NCBI RefSeq assembly: GCF_012033735.1
Contig: NZ_JAAVJD010000029.1
Location: 1 to 36,475 of the forward strand
Source: Streptomyces lonarensis
GTDB lineage: Bacteria; Actinomycetota; Actinomycetes; Streptomycetales; Streptomycetaceae
Reading direction: 5' to 3'
Length of the DNA stretch: 36,475 nucleotides
Notes under the pieces: model-generated
Database searches by the model: none
Told to the model about the DNA's origin: nothing
What the model saw: the letters and a program-made list of their open reading frames with translations, nothing else
Shown here: piece after piece, positions 9,488-16,043 of the stretch
Position numbering within the stretch: position 1 is the first letter of the stretch
How the letters are laid out: the number at the start of each line of letters is the position of its first letter
Program-made: the position numbers and the translations under genes

Positions 9488-9600
9488 GCAAGGAGTTGCG
9501 TCACCGCCTGCCTGCGTACTCCCGCTCGCAGGGTGGTTGCGTCAGAACTCTTGACCGTGGTGGGCGCCACATCTACGGTCCTGCGTGCAAGGAGTTGCAG
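9488..9600 (+). promoter_or_regulatory. Amylase control region with repeated GCAAGGAGTTGC operator words
   Basis: The 12-base word GCAAGGAGTTGC occurs at 9488-9499 and 9587-9598, exactly 99 bases apart. The first copy lies in CTTGCGCAAGGAGTTGCG, the second in GTGCAAGGAGTTGCAGAAA. Both contain the CTTGC/GCAAG and TTGCA words of the malE operator, in inverted arrangement. The second copy lies just downstream of the -10 box, where a repressor would block initiation; the first lies about 60 bases upstream of the -35. The rest of the 426-base gap between 9315 and 9740 shows no gene. Confidence 0.6.
9551..9579 (+). promoter_or_regulatory. Vegetative (sigma70/HrdB-like) promoter of the amylase gene
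   Basis: TTGACC at 9551-9556 and TACGGT at 9574-9579 are separated by 17 bases, an excellent match to the Streptomyces housekeeping consensus. The start point would fall near 9586, at the edge of the downstream operator word, leaving a leader of about 155 bases. Confidence 0.7.
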
Positions 9601-9740
9601 AAATTTCCGCCGACTCCCTGCGGGCGCCGTCGCCCCGGGATCGCCCCCGTGGGCAGGGCGCGTAGCTCTCCAGGCTCTACGGGTCTCCCGGCGCTGGGAC
9701 GGCGGTGGGAGACCCTCCCCACGTTCCCACCGGAGGCGTC

Positions 9741-11489
9741 ATGTCCCCCAGCTCAGGCAGACCCGCACCCCGCCGCAGGGCACGAGCCGCAGCGGTGGCC
9801 GCCACCGTGGCGGCGACGGCCGCCACGACCCTGACGGCCGGTCCCAGCGCCCAGGCGGCGCCCCCCGGGGAGAAGGACGTCACCGCCGTCCTCTTCTCCT
9901 GGGACTTCGACTCGATCGCCCGCGAGTGCACCGACCGGCTCGGCCCGGCCGGCTACGGCTTCGTGCAGGTCTCCCCGCCGCAGGAGCACATCCAGGGCTC
10001 CCAGTGGTGGACCCAGTACCAGCCCGTCAGCTACGACATCGCCGGACGCCTCGGCAACGCGCAGCAGTTCCGGGCGATGGTGAACACCTGCTCCGACGCC
10101 GGGGTCGGAGTGGTGGTCGACGCGGTCATCAACCACATGGCCGCCGGGTCCGGCACCGGCACCGGGGGCACCGCGTACACCAAGTACGACTACCCCGGGC
10201 TGTACGGCAGCCAGGACTTCAACGACTGCCGGCAGGACATCGCCCCCGGCGACTACGCCGGCGACCGGTGGCGGGTCCAGAACTGCGAACTCGTGGGCCT
10301 GTCCGACCTGGACACCGGCAGCGGCTACGTGCAGCAGACCATCGCCGACTACATGAACACCCTGCTCGACTGGGGCGTCGCCGGCTTCCGGGTCGACGCG
10401 GCCAAGCACATCCCGGCCCAGCACCTGGAGCAGATCCGCGCCCGGGTCGGCGACGGATCGGTCTACTGGAAGCAGGAGATGATCTACGGGGCGGGCGAGG
10501 CGATCCACCCCGACGAGTACACGGGCGCGGGCGACGTGCAGGAGTTCCGCCACGCCTTCGACATCAAGCGCATCTTCCAGAACGAACGCCTCGCGTACCT
10601 GGACGACTTCGGCCAGAGCTGGGGCTACCTGCCGTCCGCCGGCGCCGGCGTCTTCGTCGACAACCACGACACCGAGCGCAACGGCTCCACCCTCACCTAC
10701 CGCGACGGCTCCGCCTACACCCTCGCCAACGTCTTCATGCTGGCGTGGAACTACGGCAGCCCCGACATCCACTCGGGGTACGAGTTCACCGACTACGACG
10801 CCGGCCCGCCGCGCGGCGGCGAGGTGCGCGACTGCTACCAGGACAACTGGAAGTGCCAGCACGCCTGGCCCGAGATCGCGTCCATGGTCGGGTTCCGCAA
10901 CGCGGTCGGCGACGCCGCCGTCACCAACTGGTGGGACAACGGCAACGACGTCATCGCCTTCGGCCGCGGCGACCGCGGCTTCGTCGTCGTCAACCACGAG
11001 TCCGCCGCCGTCGACCGCACCTGGCAGAGCTCGCTGCCCGGCGGAACCTACTGCGACGTGCAGTCCGGACGCGCCGTGACCGTCGACGGCTCCGGCCGGT
11101 TCACCGCCTCGGTCGCCGCCGGCACCGCCCTGGCGCTCCACGCCGGCGCCCGCGACTGCTCCGGCAACGGCGGCCCGGGCACCCCGCAGCCCGGCCAGTC
11201 CACCGCCGCCTTCGGCGTCCAGGCCACCACCCGCTGGGGCGAGTCGCTGCACGTCGTCGGCTCCGTGCCGCAGCTCGGCTCCTGGAACCCGGCCGCTGCG
11301 GTCCCGCTCAGCTCGGCGGACTACCCGCTGTGGCGCGGCCAGGTGACGCTGCCCGGCGGCACCGCCTTCGAGTACAAGTACCTCCGCAAGACCGAGGACG
11401 GCGGCGTCGTCTGGGAGTCCGGTGCCAACCGGACCGCGACCGCCGCCGCCTCGGGCCGGATCGACCTCGCCGACACCTGGCGCGGCTGA
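9741..11489 (+). CDS. aml: Secreted alpha-amylase (GH13) with C-terminal CBM20 starch-binding domain
   Basis: This is a 582-residue precursor. ATG 9741 follows GGAGG by 4 bases. The signal peptide has an Arg-rich start (RRRAR) and a cleavage site near SAQA-APP at residue 39. The catalytic GH13 domain resembles Streptomyces and animal-type alpha-amylases: [16 protein letters not shown] with nucleophile Asp219, KQEMI with acid/base Glu246, and DNHD with Asp310. The all-beta C domain follows. After a Gly/Pro linker, a CBM20 domain runs from about residue 487 to the end ([30 protein letters not shown]). It cuts starch endo-wise outside the cell and so supplies the maltodextrins taken up by MalEFG. 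Control by MalR-type repressors is suggested by the upstream operators. Confidence 0.93.
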   Translation: MSPSSGRPAPRRRARAAAVAATVAATAATTLTAGPSAQAAPPGEKDVTAVLFSWDFDSIARECTDRLGPAGYGFVQVSPPQEHIQGSQWWTQYQPVSYDIAGRLGNAQQFRAMVNTCSDAGVGVVVDAVINHMAAGSGTGTGGTAYTKYDYPGLYGSQDFNDCRQDIAPGDYAGDRWRVQNCELVGLSDLDTGSGYVQQTIADYMNTLLDWGVAGFRVDAAKHIPAQHLEQIRARVGDGSVYWKQEMIYGAGEAIHPDEYTGAGDVQEFRHAFDIKRIFQNERLAYLDDFGQSWGYLPSAGAGVFVDNHDTERNGSTLTYRDGSAYTLANVFMLAWNYGSPDIHSGYEFTDYDAGPPRGGEVRDCYQDNWKCQHAWPEIASMVGFRNAVGDAAVTNWWDNGNDVIAFGRGDRGFVVVNHESAAVDRTWQSSLPGGTYCDVQSGRAVTVDGSGRFTASVAAGTALALHAGARDCSGNGGPGTPQPGQSTAAFGVQATTRWGESLHVVGSVPQLGSWNPAAAVPLSSADYPLWRGQVTLPGGTAFEYKYLRKTEDGGVVWESGANRTATAAASGRIDLADTWRG

Positions 11490-11537
11490 CCCGTCCGCTC
11501 TCACCTGGCCCCCACCGCGAAGGAGCACCCCCCCACC

Positions 11538-11729
11538 GTGCCGCGAACCCCTTCACCCCGCCGCGCCCTGGCGGTCGCCGCCTCCGCCGGCGTCCTCGCC
11601 ACGCTGCTGCAGGCGGCCCCCGCCCCGGCCGCGCCGCTGGAGCTGGTCGTGCCGCGCGACGTCGGACTCACCGTTCCCGCCGCCACCGGCCGCACCCCCT
11701 CGGCCGACCGCCCGAACGCAAGGAGCTGA
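11538..11729 (+). CDS. Short secreted protein or stub of a lost secreted enzyme
   Basis: This is a 63-codon frame from GTG 11538, with GAAGGAG twelve bases upstream. Residues 1 to about 33 look like a complete signal peptide: PRRAL, a hydrophobic core, then APAPAAP. Only about 30 residues follow (LELVVPRDVGLTVPAATGRT and a Pro/Arg end) before TGA at 11727. That stop lies just after the AAGGAG (11720-11725) of the next gene. A full-length export signal on a protein this short, directly after a secreted amylase, suggests either a small secreted peptide or the 5' remnant of another secreted glycosidase cut by a deletion. I cannot tell which. Confidence 0.45.
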   Translation: MPRTPSPRRALAVAASAGVLATLLQAAPAPAAPLELVVPRDVGLTVPAATGRTPSADRPNARS

Positions 11730-11736
11730 CCCCCGC

Positions 11737-12501
11737 ATGCTCACCGTGGACTTCACCCGTTTCCCCGTCGCGGCCGGTGACCGCGTGCTCGATCTCGGCT
11801 GCGGCGCGGGACGGCACGCCTTCGAGTGCTACCGCCGCGGGGCCCGGGTCGTCGCGCTGGACCGCAACGGCGACGAGATCCGCGAGGTCGCCTCCTGGTT
11901 CGCCGCCATGCGGGAGGCCGGTGAGGCCCCGGAGGGCGCCACGGCCACCGCGGTCGAGGGCGACGCGCTGGCGCTGCCGTTCCCCGACGACAGCTTCGAC
12001 GTCGTCATCGTCTCCGAGGTCCTGGAGCACATACCCGACGACCGGGGTGTCCTCGCCGAGATGGAACGCGTCCTGCGGCCCGGCGGCCGGATCGCCGTCA
12101 CCGTCCCGCGCTACGGGCCGGAGAAGGTCTGCTGGACGCTCTCCGACGCCTACCACGAGGTCGAGGGCGGCCACATCCGGATCTACCGCGCGGACGACCT
12201 GCTCCGCCGTATCCGGCAGTCGGGGCTGCGGCCCTACGGCGTCCACCACGCCCATGCCCTGCACTCGCCCTACTGGTGGCTGAAGTGCGCCTTCGGCGTC
12301 CACCGCGAGGGCGACGAGGCCGCGCTGCCGGTGCGCGCCTACCACCGGATGCTGGTCTGGGACATCGTCAAACGGCCGTTCGCGACCCGCTTCGCCGACC
12401 GCCTGCTCAACCCCGTCATCGGCAAGAGCTTCGTCGCCTACGCCACCAAACCGCAGCTCCGGGCCGCCCCGCGCGCCGCCGGTGCCGCGGAGCGGGCATG
12501 A
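11737..12501 (+). CDS. Class I SAM-dependent methyltransferase (UbiE/MenG-like fold)
   Basis: This 254-residue enzyme starts at ATG 11737 after AAGGAG. The Rossmann SAM site is clear: motif I VLDLGCGAGRHAFEC near residue 17, the acidic residue after strand 2 (VALDRNG), EGDALALPFPDDSFD for motifs II/III, and EVLEHIPDD. The C-terminal third carries VRAYHRMLVWDIVKRP and NPVIGKSFVAYATKP and is basic, so it may sit on a membrane or lipid substrate. The stop overlaps the next gene as ATGA, so the two are coupled. From memory, in other Streptomyces this pair often follows a family 4 glycosyltransferase, which is absent here. The substrate is unknown, with a glycolipid or prenyl-like molecule the likeliest guess. 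Confidence 0.85.
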   Translation: MLTVDFTRFPVAAGDRVLDLGCGAGRHAFECYRRGARVVALDRNGDEIREVASWFAAMREAGEAPEGATATAVEGDALALPFPDDSFDVVIVSEVLEHIPDDRGVLAEMERVLRPGGRIAVTVPRYGPEKVCWTLSDAYHEVEGGHIRIYRADDLLRRIRQSGLRPYGVHHAHALHSPYWWLKCAFGVHREGDEAALPVRAYHRMLVWDIVKRPFATRFADRLLNPVIGKSFVAYATKPQLRAAPRAAGAAERA

Positions 12502-13589
12502 CGGTCCCCGGGCGGGGCGGCACGCTCGCCCTCGACGGGGTCCTCACCGCCGACGAGGCCGCCCTCACCGCCGACCGCATAGCGGCGCTGCAACGCCCCG
12601 ACGGCGCCATCCCCTGGTTCCGCGGCCACCACCTCGACCCGTGGGACCACGTCGAGGCCGCCATGGCGCTCGACGCGGCGGGCCACCACGACCGGGCACG
12701 GGCCGCCTACGAGTGGCTCGCCCGGAACCAGCTCCCCGACGGCTCCTGGTACGCCGCCTACGACGACGGCGACGCCGAGCGCCCCACCGACCGCTCCCGG
12801 GAGACCAACTTCTGCGCCTACGTCGCCGTCGGGGTCCTCCACCACCACCTCGCCACCGGCGACGACCCGTTCCGCCGCCGGATGTGGCCGGTGGTCGCCG
12901 CCGCCGTGGACTTCGTCCTCGACCTCCAGCACGAGGACGGCCGCATCGGCTGGAAGCGGGAGGCCGACGGCGCCGCCGTGACGGACGCGCTGCTCACCGG
13001 CTGCGCCTCCGTCCATCAGGCGCTGCGCTGCGCACTCCGCCTCGCCGAGCTCGCGGGCGACCCCCGTCCCGACTGGGAACTGGCCACCGGCCGACTCGCC
13101 CACGCGGTGCGGTGCCACCCGGAGCGGTTCCTCGACAAGTCCCGCTACTCGATGGACTGGTACTACCCCGTCCTCGGGGGCGTGCTCCGCGGCGAGGCCG
13201 CCCGCGCCCGACTCGCCTCGCGCTGGGACGAGTTCGTGGTCCCCGGGCTGGGCGTCCGCTGCGTGCTCCCCAACCCGTGGGTGACCGGCGGCGAGAGCGC
13301 CGAGCTGGCCCTGTCGCTGTGGGCGGCCGGTGAGAGCGACCGGGCCGCCGAGATCCTCGGCGCCATCGGCCACCTCCGTGCCGAGGACGGCCTCTACTGG
13401 ACCGGCTACGTGTACGCGGACGACGCGGTGTGGCCGGAGGAGCGGACCAGCTGGACCGCCGGTTCGGTGCTGCTGGCCGTCGCCGCCCTCAACGGCCACT
13501 CCGCCACGACCGCCGTGTTCGGCGGCGACGCGCTTCCCGACGGGCTGGCGCCGGACTGCTGCGCCGGGGCGGGGCACCCCGAGCGCTGA
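12498..13589 (+). CDS. Prenyltransferase/squalene-cyclase-repeat (alpha-toroid) protein
   Basis: This 363-residue protein is coupled to the methyltransferase (ATG 12498 overlaps its TGA). It is built from helical repeats containing QRPDGAIPWF, LPDGSWYAAYDDGD, LQHEDGRIGWKR and RAEDGLYWTGYVY. These QxxDGxxxW-type motifs are the hallmark of terpene-cyclase/prenyltransferase alpha-alpha toroids. No DXDD or other complete catalytic motif of class II terpene cyclases is evident, so the fold is safer than any activity. The last 20 residues are Cys- and Pro-containing and atypical (PDCCAGAGHP). It should act on the same substrate as its partner methyltransferase. Six-hairpin glycosidases share this fold and remain an alternative. 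Confidence 0.8.
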   Translation: MTVPGRGGTLALDGVLTADEAALTADRIAALQRPDGAIPWFRGHHLDPWDHVEAAMALDAAGHHDRARAAYEWLARNQLPDGSWYAAYDDGDAERPTDRSRETNFCAYVAVGVLHHHLATGDDPFRRRMWPVVAAAVDFVLDLQHEDGRIGWKREADGAAVTDALLTGCASVHQALRCALRLAELAGDPRPDWELATGRLAHAVRCHPERFLDKSRYSMDWYYPVLGGVLRGEAARARLASRWDEFVVPGLGVRCVLPNPWVTGGESAELALSLWAAGESDRAAEILGAIGHLRAEDGLYWTGYVYADDAVWPEERTSWTAGSVLLAVAALNGHSATTAVFGGDALPDGLAPDCCAGAGHPER

Positions 13590-13904
13590 CCGCGCGCGGA
13601 CCCCGGCGACCCGAGAGACGCAGCCGGTCGGAGGCTCGCGGCCGCTTCGGTCCGCGTCCCCCCCCGTTCCGTGGCGGCACGCCCCGTGACGGTCGCCGAA
13701 CGATGCCCGGGCCCGCCCGCGGCGCCTCTCGGGACAGCGTCGGCCGCTGTCCGCCCGTCGACACCCGGACCCGCCGCCCTCACCCGTCGACAGCGGCGGG
13801 CGTGGCCTCACGCCCCTCGACGGAACAGTCACTGACACGGCCCCGCGCCCGGGACGTGCGACGTCGTGTCGCGACGCTGTCAGCGGGGCCCGGGGGCCCG
13901 CCGC
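13590..13904. other. Gene-free convergent gap
   Basis: These 315 GC-rich bases lie between two convergent genes. I see no coding signal or RNA gene. The only structure is the inverted repeat at its right edge. Confidence 0.6.
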
Positions 13905-13916
13905 TCAGCCCCGCTG
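13881..13916 (-). terminator. Hairpin across the stop of the Pro/Gln-tailed membrane protein gene
   Basis: CAGCGGGGC (13881-13889) is the perfect complement of GCCCCGCTG (13908-13916), with an 18-base spacer that contains the palindrome GGGCCCGGGGGCCC. On the minus strand the left arm lies just past the TGA (13907-13905). There is no T-run; it is a plausible actinobacterial terminator. Confidence 0.4.
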
Positions 13917-14735
13917 GATGTTGGAGGTGTCCTTCAGGACGCCGCGACGGCCGTCCTGCGTCTGCGCCACCAGCTCCTGGCCGGACTGACCGACCGCCAG
14001 GTACCAGGTGCCCGGGGTCAGCTCGGCAACCGTGTTCTGCGACCCGTCCTCCGCGTAGAGCGGGCGCTGCACCGGAACCGCGAACCAGAACGGCTGGAAG
14101 TTGGGGTCCGGCGCCGCCGGCGCGGCGGGCTGCGGCTGCTGCGGGGGCTGCTGCTGCATGTGCTGCGTCGGCGCGGCGTAACCGGGCTGCGGGCCACCGG
14201 CCTGCGGGCCGGGGTAGCCGTAGCCGGGCTGCGGGTGCTGGCCGTACGCCCCCGGCTGCGGCTGCTGCTGGCCCGGCTGCTGCGGCTGGGCCGGGGTGGC
14301 CGACTTCTCCGGGATCAGCGGGGCCTGCAGCGCGGGCACCAGCGGCGTGGCCACGACGAAGCCGACCAGGATCAGCACGGCGAAGAAGGAGAGGATCTGC
14401 CCGGCAGCGGTGTCCAGCCCGTCCTTGCCGCCGATCAGGGTCCACAGCGACGCCCAGAGCGCGGTGACGGTGAGCGCGGTGCCCCACTGCGAGAGGCGGA
14501 GGCCCAGGAACTCGCGACCCGCGATCTCCGGCTTGGCGATGCGGCCCACCACGACCAGCGCCGCACCGATGATGCCCGCGAGGAAGATCGACGGCAGCGC
14601 CGGGAACCAGTCGGTGGACCAGCCGTTGGAGCTCAGGCCTCGGGTGGAGAAGAACTTCAGGAAGGAGAAGACGAACAGCAGCACCGCGGCCGCGATCACC
14701 CCTCCGTCGCCTCGGTTCAGCGAGCGGTAGTTCAC
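13905..14735 (-). CDS. Four-helix membrane protein with Pro/Gln/Gly-rich tail, DUF5336-like
   Basis: This 276-residue protein starts at GTG 14735 after AAAGGA. Four hydrophobic segments occupy roughly residues 12-28, 48-64, 85-102 and 112-135. A tail of about 80 residues follows, made of Pro, Gln, Gly and Tyr with near-repeats such as PQPGYGYPG and QQPPQQPQP. A compact C-terminal piece then reads FQPFWFAVPVQRPLYAED to the end and looks folded (beta-rich, GTWYLAVGQ). The pattern resembles actinobacterial DUF5336-type proteins, whose function is unknown. The tail could be cytoplasmic and bind partners. It is transcribed in the same direction as its upstream neighbour, a methyltransferase, but 101 bases separate the two genes. 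Confidence 0.8.
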   Translation of the reverse strand: MNYRSLNRGDGGVIAAAVLLFVFSFLKFFSTRGLSSNGWSTDWFPALPSIFLAGIIGAALVVVGRIAKPEIAGREFLGLRLSQWGTALTVTALWASLWTLIGGKDGLDTAAGQILSFFAVLILVGFVVATPLVPALQAPLIPEKSATPAQPQQPGQQQPQPGAYGQHPQPGYGYPGPQAGGPQPGYAAPTQHMQQQPPQQPQPAAPAAPDPNFQPFWFAVPVQRPLYAEDGSQNTVAELTPGTWYLAVGQSGQELVAQTQDGRRGVLKDTSNIQRG

Positions 14736-14836
14736 ATCAGTTCCTTTGTCGGTATCGGTCGGTCTCGTGATCCCGCGGTTCCGACGGGCGGGCCCATCGT
14801 ACGGATGAACCCCCGCGCCCCACCGCGCGTGTCCAC

Positions 14837-15562
14837 TTACTGTTGCGCAGGCGGCACCGTTGTGATGCCGCCGTTACGTCCGCCGGCGCGGCGCAGGATC
14901 CGGAGCGAACCCACCGCTCCCGCCTGCGAGAAGTCTCCGGATTCACGCGCTCTCCGCCAGATCCGGTACGGCGCCTGACCGCCGTCCGCCGGGTCCTCGA
15001 AGACGTCGTGCACGACCAGCAGGCCGCCGGGTGCGAGCTGCGGCACCCACCCCTCGTAGTCCGCCGTCGCGTGCTCGTCCGTGTGGCCGCCGTCGACGAA
15101 CACCAGGCCGAAGCGGGGCGCCGCGCCGAGGACGGCGGCGGCTACGGGGGAGCGGCCCACCACGGCCACCACGTGCTCCTCCAGCCCCGCCTCGTGCAGC
15201 GTCGCCCGCAGGAACGGCAGGGTGTCCATCCGGCCGACGACCGGGTCCACCAGTTCCTCGTCGTGGTACTCCCAGCCGGGCTGCTGCTCCTCGCTGCCAC
15301 GATGGTGATCCACCGTCACCACGACGGTGCCCGCCGCACGGGCCGCGGCCGCCAGCAGCACCGTCGAGCGTCCGCAGTAGCTGCCGATCTCCAGCAGCGG
15401 CAGGCCCAAAGCGGCTGCCTCCGTCGCGGCGGCGTACAGGGCGAGGCCCTCGTCCTCCGGCATGAAGCCGCGTGCGGCACGGAAGGACCGCAGCACGTCG
15501 GGAGGCGGGGCACCGGCCGTCGTGCCCTCCGGTCCGGCCGTCGCGCGCGCCGCGTGCGCCAT
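14837..15562 (-). CDS. Class I SAM-dependent methyltransferase (Methyltransf_24 type)
   Basis: This is a 241-residue cytoplasmic protein starting at ATG 15562 with GGGGGAA upstream. Motif I is LLEIGSYCGRSTVLLAAAA; the acid after strand 2 is in VTVDHHRGSE; and FGLVFVDGGHTDEHATADY gives the conserved DGGH. LAPGGLLVVHDVF matches the motif after strand 5. This set (EIGxxxGxST, DGGH, HD) is characteristic of the Methyltransf_24 / CmcI-like group, several of which methylate oxygen atoms of natural products or sugars with a divalent metal. The substrate cannot be told from sequence. A candidate promoter lies about 85 bases upstream. Confidence 0.85.
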   Translation of the reverse strand: MAHAARATAGPEGTTAGAPPPDVLRSFRAARGFMPEDEGLALYAAATEAAALGLPLLEIGSYCGRSTVLLAAAARAAGTVVVTVDHHRGSEEQQPGWEYHDEELVDPVVGRMDTLPFLRATLHEAGLEEHVVAVVGRSPVAAAVLGAAPRFGLVFVDGGHTDEHATADYEGWVPQLAPGGLLVVHDVFEDPADGGQAPYRIWRRARESGDFSQAGAVGSLRILRRAGGRNGGITTVPPAQQ

Positions 15563-16043
15563 CGTTCCCCCGCGGTTCTCGGCCCGGGCGGCGCCGCTGG
15601 TGTGCCGTCACGTTCGGCCCGGGCGTCGCCCTGTGAAAACCTTGAGGCTACCGCCTGGAGGGCGGCAGGGGTCACGCGACCCGCCCGCCGGCGCCGGCCC
15701 CCGGGAACGCCGCCCTTCGGACGGTGCGAGGAGCCCCCGCCGGCCCCGCCCCACCTCGTGGAGCAGCGGCGCGTCGCCCGCAACGCACCGGGCGCACGGC
15801 GCGGCACAGCGGCAGCCGCCGGTGGTGCGGCCGGTGCCGGCAGATGCACGGCGCGGTCCACGCGGGCGGCGTTCCCTCCCCCGGGGCTGAGGCACCGGTC
15901 GACCCGGTCGCGGCGGGACCTGCCCGGGTCCGGCGCATGCGGCTCGGCCGGCGAGAGGGGGAGACCGGGGGCCGGGCCAGGGGTGCGCCGCGCCCCGGCC
16001 GGCAGGGACGATCCGCCGGGCCCTGCCCCCGTCCCACGGCCCG
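15563..16043. other. Gene-free region upstream of the Methyltransf_24-type gene
   Basis: These 481 bases lie between the start of the methyltransferase and the stop of the next minus-strand gene. Apart from the promoter candidate at 15645-15674 I see no gene or RNA. The open frames here are antisense artefacts of high GC. Confidence 0.55.
15645..15674 (-). promoter_or_regulatory. Candidate promoter of the Methyltransf_24-type gene
   Basis: On the minus strand TGACCC (15674-15669) and TAGCCT (15650-15645) are 18 bases apart, a fair match to the housekeeping consensus. The area is locally AT-richer (GAAAACC run on the plus strand just downstream). Confidence 0.45.

Noticed and set aside
11538..11729. 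Calling the 63-codon ORF a definite pseudogene
   Set aside because: No homologous full-length enzyme can be identified from the sequence, so it is listed only as a small or broken secreted gene.
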